Shown: one piece after another, positions 1 through 10,283 of the stretch
Layout of the letters: each line of letters starts with the position of its first letter
Numbering within the stretch: position 1 is the stretch's first letter
The notes under the pieces: model-generated
Databases searched by the model: none
What the model was told of the DNA's origin: nothing
Seen by the model: only the letters and a program-made list of their open reading frames with translations
Position numbers and translations under genes: made by a program
Assembly: GCA_032718475.1 (NCBI GenBank)
Contig: JAUCBJ010008477.1
Location: 1 to 54,118, forward strand
DNA from: Nemertoderma westbladi
Taxonomy: Eukaryota > Xenacoelomorpha > Nemertodermatida > Nemertodermatidae
Direction of reading: 5' to 3'
Length of the DNA stretch: 54,118 nt

Positions 1-3000
1 TTTGCCGTCCGCACCTAATGTGTCGACTGGCAGTAATGGTTTCAACTCTACAGTGTCAGTGTGTTCCTGTGAGCCTGTAAGCTTCCTAACCTTAGTCACC
101 ACTTTACCTGTAGGTAAGTCAAGTACCTTCTTCGAGCGGAGTGTAATCCCTGTGGCCACATCTCTGTCGTCCAAAGAAGTCAAATTTGGTAAGTCTCTAA
201 AGGTCCGCTCCAATGGGTCTTCTAATGGAGTGTCTAGTGGACAGTCTGGAGAAGCGTCTGGTGAACAGTCTGGTGAGACGTCTGGTGAGACATAGCGTGG
301 AACATCCGGCGAAATGTCCTGTCGTCGATCCCAAAGTCTGTCTAGCGTAACTTCTGTCAGAAAGTCTGGTCTAAAGTCTGGTAGACAGTCTGGTGGACAG
401 TCTGTCGAGATGTCTGGTGAACAGTCTGGTGAGACGTCCGGTAGACATTCTGTCGAGAGTTCCATCAAACAATCTGGCGAACAATCTGGAGAACAATCTG
501 GTGTCTCTTCTGGTGAATAGTCTGGCGAGTAATCTGGTAAACAATCCGGCGAAACGTCTGGTGAAATCTCCCGCGGAACATCCGGCGAAGGATTCGTACA
601 AGCGTCTGGTCGAATGTCTGGTGAGACGTCTGGCGTAATGTCAGGTCTAGCGTCCAGGTCATCAGATTTCGTCCGTCCTTTTTTCCTCTTGACCTTGGCG
701 TTGGCTTTCGCTTTAGACTTGACAACCTTGTCGAATTTTATCTCGGCACCCTCTGGTATGGTGTTGGTTGTCGCGTCGAATAACGGTGGCCATTCGTCTG
801 ATGGTCGCTGTAGGAAATCGGGTCCTCTAAACCAAAAGGATTTATTGTCCGGTTTACAAAAGTCAAGTGGTTGCATCCCCCGTGACGCGATGTCAGCTGG
901 GTTCAGCTTCCCTGGACAGTGACGCCAATCTTGTTTGAGCGACCGGTCTAGTATTTCAGCCCGTCTGTTGGCTACGAAAGTCTTGAACTCGAATGTTTCG
1001 TTGTTTATGTACCAAAGTACCAACGTCGCATCCGTCCAATATGTGACCTTCAAGTTAGCCTCCAGCTCGCGTTGAACTAGACTGACAATATCGGTGGATA
1101 TCGTCCCGGCTTGCAGCTCCCCACGAGGTACAGTCATATACTTCAATGGCATTGTTCTAGCCCTTGAAGTAACGAGAGATACATCGTAGCTGTCCGATGT
1201 CACTTGTCGTCTAAGGTATAAAGTAACCCCCAAACCATCCTTGCTAGCGTCACTAAAGCTGTGAAGCTCTAAATCGGCAGGAAAGGTGGTTTGTAAAGGA
1301 AAGTATACCCTCGGTATGGTATAGTCTTGTAGGAACGTCAGTTGGGCTTCCCAGTCCCTCCATCGCTCAGCTAACTTTTCTGGGATGGGATCGTCCCATT
1401 CCAGTCCGGCTTGCCAAATGCTGCGGAGTATGATCCTAGCATGTAGGATCACTGGACTAATGAAACACAATGGGTCATACAATCGACTCATGGTCGATAA
1501 GCAAGTTCTCTTAGTGAGAGGTCTAGTCCGATCGTTGGACCTTACACGTACCCTAAAATTGTCGGTGTTAGGGTCCCAACTAAGTCCTAATACTTTGGTC
1601 GTCGGCAGAGGTTCTAGGTCTAAGTCTAAATCACCTCCGCTACGATCCATCGGGTCAAATGAGTTCACCAGTTCGGGTTCGTTGGAAGCGAACTTCGTCA
1701 GGTGAAATCCGCCCTCAGCGAGACAATCCTGGAGTTGGTGTGCTACGGTTGTAGCGCGCTCCAAGGTGTCACAACTCTTGAGGCCGTCATCCACGTAGAA
1801 ATCTCGTTCCACGGTCCGAACTACTTCTGGGTCAAATTGGTCTCGTCTGTCCAATGCTGTCTGCTTCAAGGCGTACATGGTGCAGTTGGGGCTGTCCCTG
1901 GCTCCGAATACTCTTACCTGCATTTGGTAAGTTTCTGGCGGAAGTTGTAAGTTTCCGTCCGGATACCAAAGAAACCTCAAACTGTCCCTGTCCCGCTCCA
2001 AAGCCTTAACCTGGTGAAACATGGCCTCTACGTCACAGGTGAAAGCCACTTTGCGTTGTCTAAAACGCATTAGGACTCCCATGAGGTAATTATTCATATT
2101 CGGCCCGTCCATCAGCTCGCTATTCATAGACATCCCTTGGTAAAGCGCGGCGCAGTCGTTGACTACACGCACCTTGCCAGGTTTGTCCGGGTGTCGAACA
2201 AAATGATGTGGCAGGTAATATGTCTGGTCTGTAGTTAACTCAGGATTTAACATCCTAATGGCGTATCCCTTTTGGAGATACGTCTGAAGTTGTGCATTGT
2301 ATTGCATATGGGCCGTCTCGTCTCGCAACAATCGCTGCCTTATTGATTTGAGTCGCCTCAAAGCAAGCGGGTAATTGTTAACGAGCTTAGGTTGTCCATC
2401 GCACCACAACATACCAACCTCATAGTGGCCATTCGCGGTCTGGCGAATGGTATCTCTCATAATATTTAATGACCGTTTATCCTGTTCTGACATAGCGGTC
2501 TCGTAACTACCGGGTTCTGCTGAGTCCTGTTCCAACCATTGAATGGTCCGTTCAGTCAGCAGTCGGTCAAGCGCTGCTTGCACTGCGCCATGGTCCTCGT
2601 CCACGTCTTCGTCCGCTGCGGTGGCTAGTGTCAATGTGTCTGGTAGGCTCGCAAGCCTTCCGGTGTCACTAGTCGGCGTCGAATTGTCGTGCGGCGGTTT
2701 GACAACCTTTTGATCCGTCGGTAGGCTCGCAAGCCTTCCAAGATCAACGACCGGTGTCGAAGCCTGGTGGGTGGGGTCAATGACCTTCGGATTTTTCGGT
2801 AGGCTCGCAAGCCTTCCAAAATCCTCGTTCATCGAGTCATCCACAGCAACAACCCTCAGGTCTTCAGTAGTCAATACAACCTGGTCTACTGCAAGTAGTT
2901 GTAAGTCAGAGGTCCGTATGGTCGTGTCCAGATCGGTTACGTCAGTATTGGTGGCGTCTGCGTTAGTGACGCAAGTCTGTCGTAATGCCGTCCGTACAAT

Positions 3001-6000
3001 TGGACCACAGGAGTGTGAAGGAGAATTATCTATCGTGTTAGTCAATAAACTACACGTACTCAAAACGTCGTCCTCCTGGTCACTTACCTCTAGTGAACGT
3101 ATTGGTGCTCTAGTATACCAACCTATGGGAGTTCTACATGCGTAGGGGTTGCCCGCTGTAATAACAGATGGGCGTGTCTCCCATACCTGATGTAAGTTAA
3201 ACTGGTCTGTCCCAATTAACATCGCAATAGAACGATAATTAACAGGACATTCCGGTATTCCAAGGTGTCGGAAATACTTACGATCTTCTGGTGATTGCTC
3301 TGGCACAGGGCCGAGCAAGTTACTAAAGTCCTTCGTAGCTGCAAAGGTCAAATTTCTTACCGGAAGTAATGAGCGCTCCTCCTTGCTGTGTTCCGCTTTG
3401 GAAAGAAGAGTGTCTAAGGTTAGTTTTACTCTTGTCACAGGGATCGCTCTCTTACCATGCATGCTGCTTACAGTATACTGAGCAGTCTTACCTTGACTCA
3501 AGTCCGTAACTACGTCGGCTACTTGTTCGTCGACATAGCTATGCGATGACGCAGAGTCTAAGATGGCGTATATACGCTTGCTCCCTCGGGTTCCGGTAAT
3601 CTTTATAAGAATCACGCTAAACCCTTTCAATTGGTTCTGTGTGAGGAGCGTTATCGATGGCTGTTCCTCACCTGCATGCACGTAGAAAGTGTCGTCTTCC
3701 TCCTCGTCCTCGTCCTCGTCCGATGATCCTGACGACTGATCCATACAGTCGGTATAAAAGGTACGGATCTCGCGCGGCGCACGCTCCTTATAAAGCGCGT
3801 CGCATCTAGCCGCTTTATCTGGATGCTCTCGTTGAAAGCGTCTGGTCGGAGTATGACTGGTTGTGTGAAGCAACGCGTCATGGTTACGTCCACACAGAGA
3901 ACATGTATCATCGCTCGGGCAATCCTTCCGGACGTGTCCTGGCTTCATACATCTCCAACAGGAATCTAGAGATCGGATTTGGAGTCTCCTCTCCTCGATC
4001 CCTAACTCTTTAAAAGCGCGACATCCACGTAGTTTATGTCCGCTATGGTTTCTGCCGTTCCGCTCGCAGTATGAGCATCCCACAAAGTCCGCCGGCAACT
4101 GTTGTCGTGGCTGCGTGGTGCCGATAGGCGTCAGAACTTTAGAAGTCTCAGTAGGGGTGGCGTAAGTAACGGCTTTCGCGTTCGTCGGAAATGGTTTAGT
4201 CCGATTCGGCGCAGAAACAGTTATCCCTTCCGCCGCGATATGGTGATCGGTATAGTTCGATCGAGTCTCAATCACGGCCTCCCGTGAAATAAGTTGATAG
4301 ACATCGGTGAGTTTTAATAACCCTCCGGCCTCTTCGCACTGGTACTCGATGCGTCGCCATTCTCGTCGTAGTCGATGGTGAAGTCGACCGATTATTCGAA
4401 TGAGAACCGTCGGTGCGTTAGCGTACTCGAGTTGTCCAATGGACCGTAAAGTCCCTATAGCGTTCTTTATTTCGTCCGCGAGTCGTAAAAGGTCGATCGG
4501 TCTCGAAATGTTGCCTCCTCTGCAGAGGTCTTCAATGATGGATTTAGCCATGGCGACATTACCGCCGTAAATCGAATACAAACGGTCGTATGCCAATTCA
4601 AAGGCATCGGGAACTCCAATAAAGGTTTCCGCTAATCGTTTCGGCTCACCAGACAGAACTTGGAGCAAGTAATTAAACTTCTCCGTCGAGGTGAAAGCAC
4701 ACTTAGCGATCTGGGACTCTACGTAGTCTACCAGTGTGCGCCAGTGTTTCGCGTTGCCAGAGAACTTCGGCGGTTGCTGTGCCGGTAATCCGTGTCTATC
4801 CGCGAATTTCGCAATCTCGCTAACTAAGTCCAACTGTCTGCGTCCCTGTTCGGCGGCGTCGTCCAGTCGCTCCCTTCCGCGCGTTGTTCGTCGGTAGGAA
4901 TTATTAACGGGATCTTCTTCTCGATGTGTCGGAGTCCGTCTAGTCTCCTGTTCTCTCCTCGGTGGTCGATGTTGTCTAGGTTGTTCCAATTCCACGCTGG
5001 TTCGTGATCGATCCGACGGTTGCGCTTCGAGTCGCTCTTCTATCTGAGCTAGTCGGTCCGCTACAGGTCGCATTATTTCGGCGAGTCTGTTGGTGCTAAT
5101 CGCTTCCGCTGGTTGCAACGTGGGTTTCTGTTGGGGTGTTTCTCGAGGTGGATTGTCGATGTATGGGTTCGTCGATCGTTCCTCCTGTTTGTAATCCGCT
5201 GCCGCTGCCGCTCCAGTACGGAATATTTCCCGTTCCGTCGACTCCGAGTCACTAGATGAATCGCTGTCGTCCGGATAAGGTGGTTGGCGGGTTCGCGTCC
5301 GGCGTATTATCCTGGGTCTCGTCCGTTGTTCGGTAGGCTCGCAAGCCTTCCACGAAGTCGTAGGTCTCGCTATACGTTGTCCGATCCCGTGAGTACTACC
5401 CACATCCATCCTCCTTCGTAGTTCGGTAGGCTCGCAAGCCTTCCACGAAGTCGTAGGTTGCGTCGAACATTGTGTCAACGGTCGAGTGAAATAGTCGGGT
5501 TTCGTAGTCGGTCTGTAAATAACTGGATTTGCACAGCACGTCACAGGTTTAACTTGTAATGGTTTACTCACCTGTTTAATGGTCATAAACGCAGGTTCCT
5601 CTCTTCCTACAAGTAGACTACGACTTACTGTAGGTGGACTAGTTATGTTACCTGCTAAAATTGGCGATGAAGTCACCCTAGGTTGCGGTATTTCCGTCAC
5701 AACAAACCTGTTGCCTTGCGTCGAACGCACAGGCGTTATTTCCTTAGGTTTCGTAACGAAGACCGGTTTTATCGGAGTCGTGGGTTTGAGCATAGGAATA
5801 ACTTGGGGAAAACGTTTACAGTAATCCTCGACGAACTCCTCTCCTCGATCTATCGCTCCCACGCTTCCTTCCTCGATCCGCTTCTGTATTCCGCGATATC
5901 GAGCTTCCATACGATCCAGGGCAGACAAGTCGTGTCCAGTTCGCGATCTCATAGATCTATCTCTCGCGTCGAGTTCGAGGTCCGCTTGCGCGTTCGCTGT

Positions 6001-7206
6001 CTCGCGCGATCTACGATTTAGTTCGAACTGTAGTTGCATCTCCCTTTCGCGTCGATCTGCGTCCTGTTGTTGTGCCGCTAATTCCGCTTCCTGTATAGCT
6101 AATCGAGCGTTTATTTGCCGCGCCTCCAACTTGGCACGAACGTCGGATGCTGCTTTCTGCCGTGCTAACTCGTCGGCTGCAGCTTCTCGCGCTAAGTCCT
6201 CCTCCAGTCTGCGCATTTCTGATGCTTCGAATTCAGCTTGCGCCTTGAGTTGTGCAATTCTTGCCTCGTCTTCTCTACGTTGTTTCTCTCCTTCGATGGC
6301 GATCTGTGCCATCTGGTGTCGCGCTTCTTCCTCGGCGACTTGTTGTCGGCGTGCAACCTCCTGTTGTTGTCGAGTAATTCCAGACGCTGTTCTACTAACG
6401 TCGCCAACGTTGCCAACGTCGCTCCGTACGCTAACGAACGATCTATCCAGTGGTGGATGTTGGTAGGCTCGCGAGCCTTCCGTAGTGAGAACTTCCGTCG
6501 TCCCTCGCGGTTCGACTTCCGGTTCGTCGATCGGTACGCCGCATCTACGAAGAAAATTGGTCAGCGTTTCCAACCTTCCGTCCAGGCAGTAGAGTTCTTC
6601 TTCCTCTTCGGGTTGTAACAACGCGTCCGAAACTGACTCACCTAGCAGTTGGTCGAACTGCTCCTGTTGAGCCAAGCTTATTACCGACTTAAACTGGATA
6701 AGGCTTTCTCTCGCACTTACCAATTTATCCACTATCTTTACCTGAGTAAAGTTGTCGCCACGCAACTCTGCAAGTTCGTGCAAACCTTTAAGTTTATCTA
6801 CGGAGGCATGTACCCTACTTTCTATTCTTACCTGTAAGGTGTAGAACTCGTATCTCGACATCGGGGCGGTTAACTCGCGTAAAACGCGAAAACCTTCTCC
6901 GAGGTTCCGAGTAATCTGGGCCATGTGTCCTCCTATACTTCTAATAACGTTCTCCTGGCTTCCAGTCGAACTTACCATGTCCGGTTCCCGTGATCTAGTC
7001 TGCGGGACGGTAAGGAAATCTTCGATTCTGCCGTCGCCACGCGTTGCGGCTTCCGGTATTTCCGTTCGGGGTACCGGCGACGCAAGCGGTGTGACATCGG
7101 TGGAATCTCGGGTTCTCCTTCTCGGTTCGTCTACTGTCGATCTGTCCGGGTCGCACGAGTCATAGTCGGTAGGTGGGTATCTCGTCGAATGGGGTGTGTC
7201 ACTCAT
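1..7206 (-). CDS. BEL/Pao retrotransposon Gag-Pol polyprotein (element A), 3' end outside the window
   Basis: I read this minus-strand frame codon by codon and found no stop from the ATG at 7206 to base 1 (2402 codons); a TAA lies just upstream at 7210-7212. Order of parts, by residue: charged N-terminus; Gln/Arg/Glu/Ala-rich coiled coil about 262-402; a DUF1759-like gag core near 810-900 (PPKFSGNAKHW); Cys/His knuckles about 1039-1105, including CWRCMKPGHVRKDC and CSLCGRNH; an aspartic protease at about 1214 (AILDSASSHSYV); reverse transcriptase about 1640-1830 with motif A TCDVEAMFHQV and catalytic YVDD; RNase H about 1985 (FSDASKDG); then an SPD-rich repeat. The integrase would lie off the window. 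This is the standard BEL/Pao gene order in one fused frame. The unbroken frame and intact catalytic residues suggest a young copy. Activity is not shown, because the 3' end cannot be seen. Confidence 0.93.
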   Translation of the reverse strand, partial: MSDTPHSTRYPPTDYDSCDPDRSTVDEPRRRTRDSTDVTPLASPVPRTEIPEAATRGDGRIEDFLTVPQTRSREPDMVSSTGSQENVIRSIGGHMAQITRNLGEGFRVLRELTAPMSRYEFYTLQVRIESRVHASVDKLKGLHELAELRGDNFTQVKIVDKLVSARESLIQFKSVISLAQQEQFDQLLGESVSDALLQPEEEEELYCLDGRLETLTNFLRRCGVPIDEPEVEPRGTTEVLTTEGSRAYQHPPLDRSFVSVRSDVGNVGDVSRTASGITRQQQEVARRQQVAEEEARHQMAQIAIEGEKQRREDEARIAQLKAQAEFEASEMRRLEEDLAREAAADELARQKAASDVRAKLEARQINARLAIQEAELAAQQQDADRREREMQLQFELNRRSRETANAQADLELDARDRSMRSRTGHDLSALDRMEARYRGIQKRIEEGSVGAIDRGEEFVEDYCKRFPQVIPMLKPTTPIKPVFVTKPKEITPVRSTQGNRFVVTEIPQPRVTSSPILAGNITSPPTVSRSLLVGREEPAFMTIKQVSKPLQVKPVTCCANPVIYRPTTKPDYFTRPLTQCSTQPTTSWKACEPTELRRRMDVGSTHGIGQRIARPTTSWKACEPTEQRTRPRIIRRTRTRQPPYPDDSDSSSDSESTEREIFRTGAAAAADYKQEERSTNPYIDNPPRETPQQKPTLQPAEAISTNRLAEIMRPVADRLAQIEERLEAQPSDRSRTSVELEQPRQHRPPRREQETRRTPTHREEDPVNNSYRRTTRGRERLDDAAEQGRRQLDLVSEIAKFADRHGLPAQQPPKFSGNAKHWRTLVDYVESQIAKCAFTSTEKFNYLLQVLSGEPKRLAETFIGVPDAFELAYDRLYSIYGGNVAMAKSIIEDLCRGGNISRPIDLLRLADEIKNAIGTLRSIGQLEYANAPTVLIRIIGRLHHRLRREWRRIEYQCEEAGGLLKLTDVYQLISREAVIETRSNYTDHHIAAEGITVSAPNRTKPFPTNAKAVTYATPTETSKVLTPIGTTQPRQQLPADFVGCSYCERNGRNHSGHKLRGCRAFKELGIEERRLQIRSLDSCWRCMKPGHVRKDCPSDDTCSLCGRNHDALLHTTSHTPTRRFQREHPDKAARCDALYKERAPREIRTFYTDCMDQSSGSSDEDEDEEEDDTFYVHAGEEQPSITLLTQNQLKGFSVILIKITGTRGSKRIYAILDSASSHSYVDEQVADVVTDLSQGKTAQYTVSSMHGKRAIPVTRVKLTLDTLLSKAEHSKEERSLLPVRNLTFAATKDFSNLLGPVPEQSPEDRKYFRHLGIPECPVNYRSIAMLIGTDQFNLHQVWETRPSVITAGNPYACRTPIGWYTRAPIRSLEVSDQEDDVLSTCSLLTNTIDNSPSHSCGPIVRTALRQTCVTNADATNTDVTDLDTTIRTSDLQLLAVDQVVLTTEDLRVVAVDDSMNEDFGRLASLPKNPKVIDPTHQASTPVVDLGRLASLPTDQKVVKPPHDNSTPTSDTGRLASLPDTLTLATAADEDVDEDHGAVQAALDRLLTERTIQWLEQDSAEPGSYETAMSEQDKRSLNIMRDTIRQTANGHYEVGMLWCDGQPKLVNNYPLALRRLKSIRQRLLRDETAHMQYNAQLQTYLQKGYAIRMLNPELTTDQTYYLPHHFVRHPDKPGKVRVVNDCAALYQGMSMNSELMDGPNMNNYLMGVLMRFRQRKVAFTCDVEAMFHQVKALERDRDSLRFLWYPDGNLQLPPETYQMQVRVFGARDSPNCTMYALKQTALDRRDQFDPEVVRTVERDFYVDDGLKSCDTLERATTVAHQLQDCLAEGGFHLTKFASNEPELVNSFDPMDRSGGDLDLDLEPLPTTKVLGLSWDPNTDNFRVRVRSNDRTRPLTKRTCLSTMSRLYDPLCFISPVILHARIILRSIWQAGLEWDDPIPEKLAERWRDWEAQLTFLQDYTIPRVYFPLQTTFPADLELHSFSDASKDGLGVTLYLRRQVTSDSYDVSLVTSRARTMPLKYMTVPRGELQAGTISTDIVSLVQRELEANLKVTYWTDATLVLWYINNETFEFKTFVANRRAEILDRSLKQDWRHCPGKLNPADIASRGMQPLDFCKPDNKSFWFRGPDFLQRPSDEWPPLFDATTNTIPEGAEIKFDKVVKSKAKANAKVKRKKGRTKSDDLDARPDITPDVSPDIRPDACTNPSPDVPREISPDVSPDCLPDYSPDYSPEETPDCSPDCSPDCLMELSTECLPDVSPDCSPDISTDCPPDCLPDFRPDFLTEVTLDRLWDRRQDISPDVPRYVSPDVSPDCSPDASPDCPLDTPLEDPLERTFRDLPNLTSLDDRDVATGITLRSKKVLDLPTGKVVTKVRKLTGSQEHTDTVELKPLLPVDTLGADGK
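240..650 (-). repeat. 12-bp tandem repeat encoding (x-S-P-D)n inside element A Pol
   Basis: The plus-strand unit is close to GTCTGGTGAACA; on the minus strand it reads Cys/Val/Ile-Ser-Pro-Asp. About 30 imperfect copies lie between the RNase H region and the expected integrase. Substitutions vary the first residue but keep the frame open and Pro-Asp largely constant. In the family this position is a linker between RNase H and integrase. A flexible acidic linker is plausible; that role is inference. Confidence 0.85.
2642..2817. repeat. Three copies of a 20-bp palindrome (frame encoding GRLASLP)
   Basis: GGTAGGCTCGCAAGCCTTCC occurs at 2642-2661, 2720-2739 and 2798-2817, each 78 bp apart. The stem is AGGCT/AGCCT around CGCA, extended by GG/CC across a T-T mismatch. 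All three start at positions equal to 2 modulo 3, so the minus-strand ORF reads them as GRLASLP. The segment between protease and reverse transcriptase has therefore expanded as 26-residue units. Confidence 0.9.
5332..5459. repeat. Two copies of the same 20-bp palindrome in a second frame (WKACEPT)
   Basis: The identical 20-mer lies at 5332-5351 and 5425-5444, 93 bp apart. About 15 bp of following sequence (CACGAAGTCGTAGG) is shared by both copies. Here the start is 1 modulo 3, so element A's Gag reads WKACEPT, unlike the copies at 2642-2817. Confidence 0.9.
6462..6481. repeat. Sixth palindrome copy in a third frame (EGSRAY)
   Basis: GGTAGGCTCGCGAGCCTTCC differs from the other copies by one base. 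That base makes its core AGGCTCGCGAGCCT a perfect 14-bp palindrome. It starts at 0 modulo 3 and is read as EGSRAY just upstream of the coiled coil in element A Gag. Confidence 0.88.
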
Positions 7207-9641
7207 GTCTTATTATATACGTCAAGTACGGGTAATAAAATGTCAAAGTGTCTGAATGTTGAAGTGTCAAACTTACCTTGGTATATATAGTATCTATATA
7301 CCCTAACCGGTACAAATAAATCAACAAGTCAGAATGTCGAAATGTCAAAATGTCGAAATGTACAAATGTCAAACTTACCTTGATATATATATATATCATA
7401 TATATACCCTAACCGGTACAAATAAACTAACAAGGTATATAATAAAATAAGTAGTAATCTAGCCTACCGGCTAAATTTGTACGAATAAGTGAGATAATTA
7501 ACAAGTATAAACAATAGGCCAAACAGCAACGTCTAACGGGAAAATATGTACCAACAACACTACTAATAGACAGTGAAACCCACAAATTTTGAGTACTACT
7601 GTGCTTTCTTAAGTTTGAACGACGCGAGTCGTAAAACTTACGTTCCTTTGATCTTCCAGTCGTACAAATTCCCAAATACAAACCGGACGTGGGTCTTTCC
7701 GTTTTTCGGCGGCGCGGACGAATTTATTGTCTCCCAAACTTTGCGAAAAGCGGTCTAATCCTCGAAGCGGTCCAGAAATGAGTCCTTGAGTCCTGAAAAG
7801 GTCGAAGGTGAGAGTTTTACTTCTACGCTTACGAAAAATCTTCCTAGGTACCGATACAAATTGGTCTTTAAACCCTATGTACCTTTTCAAGTACCGAAAA
7901 GTAACACCGCACACACACGGCGTAAAACAAAGTGCTACAAACTAACTGTTAGCTAGTCAAATATTAAATACGAAAGTACTAGCTACCCTAAAAGCCTACT
8001 GAAGCAGGGGACGTTCTAAATTACTAAATTTACTAACCTTAAATTTTAAATATCTCCTACTTTCAATAGCTAACAATTCTAAACTATATTATACGCTACG
8101 ATAGAAGTACTATACACTAATTTATATAAATACTTCCTACTGTAAGGGTCCAGTAGTATACCGCTTACCAGATCCTAGTAACGATGTATCTTACTATGAG
8201 ACTCTAGTAATGTATACGGGCTTGTACAGTATCTGACAACAAATCCCAGTCCAGGATATCTAAACAAACAGATATAGTACACAAACGACTACTGGCGAGG
8301 AACAGAGCCTTGTATCTATTCTATGTACGTGAGCGGGTCTAATGCCTACGTACTAGACAGAAGGATACCTGTCCTCTAACCGGTGAGGCAGATGTACAGT
8401 TACCGTAACAGACCAAACTCACGGGAAAACAATCCCCGCGCAGCGAATCCTAACTATCACTGACAGTCCTAAATACAGTAACTTGCCGCGGTGTGATTTA
8501 TATGGTTTATATACGAGCTAGTGGGTTAACAGACCTAGCGTAACAACACTGACAGTCCTGAATCAGTCGAAAAGGGGTCGTGCCTAAATGTAACAATAAC
8601 TGATCCCCCTGTACGAAATCAGTCTAAAGGGTCAGGCCTAAATGTAACAATACCGTTGTCCAGACAAACAACAGTTTAATAACGAAAGTGAAATACTCCT
8701 TATTTTGCCGCAACTAAATCAGATCCTAATTTTACAAATACAAATAATTTCCTCCTAACGTAATGTATAGTACGCTATAGCTAGTAGAACTTTAAGGGCG
8801 ATATGTTTTAGGGCGTGTGTGTGTGGGTGTGTTACAAATAAAACAATTTCGTGTAATTCCTTTTACTAGGTTTTAGTGATTTTCTGACTAAATGATACCG
8901 TGCGCTAGCTACTAAAATAAACTAGTCGCGTTTGTAGAACTTTATACTCACGAATGACGTCAAAGCTCTCTCCTTCCTATCCACAACCCAATGGGCAACC
9001 ACAGTGTTAGTAACTACACCCGTGATCGGCACTAATACCAGATTCTGGTTGTAAGATAAGAATAGGGGTTAATCGCTACCGTACGTTAGCTGATCTGGTA
9101 TACTAATTTAATTCTAGAACTTTGTTGCTGCGGTAGTTAGCAGCAATACCTATCAGTACGTGGCAAGGCGCGGTAGGATATTAATAAACCTCCCTAGGCC
9201 AAGCAGTGTGCCGGTAGCAGAAATGCTCCTTGCCTGATCAAATAGCTAACTCCAGACAGGGGGGGGGGGGGGGGGGGTACTAATGTACGTTCTACAAAGC
9301 GAACCGGTACCGAACAGTCAGTGCTATGAATCACTAAATTATGGAACGTATGCTGTCCGTACCTAATATGTACTCGCGTACTGACGAATGGCAATAGTTC
9401 GCACCTGTAGGAAGTACAGGTTAACCCAGGGGTTCGTAGGACTGACAAGAGGGGGGGGGTTGTCTGGATATAATTATTTGATCCTAAATTTGCGGCGTCC
9501 AGTGCGGTGTCACGCTTACCCTGATCTATAGGTCTTACGGCGGGCAAGGGCGTCGAACAAAGTCTTACCTTCTCACAAAGCGGGCGCTGCATAGCAAGTG
9601 GAGTATTTCGAAGGGGCAAAGGGGGTGCGCGTTCGATCCAA
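7207..9641 (-). other. Long 5' leader of element A between primer site and gag ATG
   Basis: No credible ORF lies in these 2.4 kb. Nearest the ATG (7265-7430) is an imperfect direct repeat of TATATA-rich sequence with AACCGGTACAAATAAA; each copy carries a minus-strand CAAGGTAAGTTTGAC, a near-perfect animal 5' splice donor. A run of 19 G lies at 9259-9277 and one of 9 G at 9451-9459. The rest is AT-rich and featureless to my eye. The leader may be spliced or just long; this cannot be decided from sequence alone. Confidence 0.6.
9624..9640 (-). promoter_or_regulatory. Candidate primer-binding site of element A
   Basis: On the minus strand the LTR appears to end in CCCACA, followed by one T and then TGGATCGAACGCGCACC. 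LTR retrotransposon primer sites start with TGG just after the LTR, so the position fits. The complement contains GTTCGATCCA, which resembles a tRNA T-arm more than a usual acceptor end, so the primer tRNA is unclear. Confidence 0.45.
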
Positions 9642-9903
9642 TGTGGGCGCTAGCGTGTTGTGGACATCCCTTCCCTGCGTTGCTTACGGCCTAACGATCT
9701 AGGCTGCCATCTCCCTGGTGTTCGGCTGTCCCGAAGTCGGACCAAAAGAAAACATGTCAGGAAATTGCAGTATATTTACAGTTTTACAAAGAATTATCAA
9801 ACGAAGTTTCAACAAGAAACCGAATTAACTAATTTTACAAGATAAACAATGACAACGTGATAACAAGTAGAAGAGAAAGAGAGATATGATAACCGAAGGC
9901 AAA

Positions 9904-10123
9904 CCGGCCTTTTATACTAGAAATTGCACATGGAAACTAAACAGAATTTTCCACAGCTTCACCATTGAGCAATGAAGTGCTTCGTGCTCTATGATTGGCC
10001 CAGCTCATCGTTCAACGCAGTCCGGCCCTTACACTAAATCTGGGACATGGAATCCTAACAGAATTTTCCACTGCCTCACATTTGAGCAATAAGATAATTT
10101 ATGCCCTATGATTGGCCTGGCTC
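9904..10123 (-). repeat. Duplicated U3 block in the element A LTR
   Basis: Two copies of about 102 bp (9904-10006 and 10022-10123) share CAGAATTTTCCAC, a TTGAGCAAT block and ATGATTGGCC, with an offset of about 118 bp. Each therefore carries a CCAAT motif. Repeated U3 blocks are common enhancer arrangements in LTRs; enhancer function here is inferred. Confidence 0.75.
9909..9916 (-). promoter_or_regulatory. TATA box of element A LTR
   Basis: Minus-strand TATAAAAG sits about 90-100 bp downstream of the nearer CCAAT motif and upstream of the U5-like part. The position and motif fit an RNA polymerase II start about 25-30 bp further downstream (near 9880). No start site was measured. Confidence 0.65.
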
Positions 10124-10202
10124 ATTATTCGCTACGTTGTACGCTTCTCATTGGCCTACCAATTAGCACCACACGAAAATAAATGGCCCCAAAATACAAA
10201 TT

Positions 10203-10283
10203 TCCCGACTGGGATTCGAACTCGTAACCTACGTAATGTAACCAACGCCTTAACCATCTTACCACTACGCCACGAGAGTACCT
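10203..10283 (-). repeat. tRNA-derived sequence (SINE head or tRNA relic)
   Basis: The minus strand has an A-box-like TGGCGTAGTGG and a B-box-like GAGTTCGAATCCC about 45 bp apart, the layout of a tRNA internal promoter. The D-arm region carries extra bases and the T-stem does not pair well, so an intact tRNA gene is unlikely. It ends next to the proposed start of the element A LTR, so element A may have inserted beside it. A SINE head is the best guess; no tail is obvious. Confidence 0.55.

Larger units (their letters stand above)
9642..10173 (-). mobile_element. 5' LTR of element A (boundaries provisional)
   Basis: Read on the minus strand, this starts near TGTGGTGCTAATTGG and ends GCGCCCACA, the expected TG...CA form. 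It holds CCAAT-like motifs (GGCCAATCATAG, twice), a TATA box and a GC-richer U5-like part, and lies directly before the candidate primer site. The partner 3' LTR is outside the window, so the edges and the target duplication cannot be checked. Confidence 0.65.
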
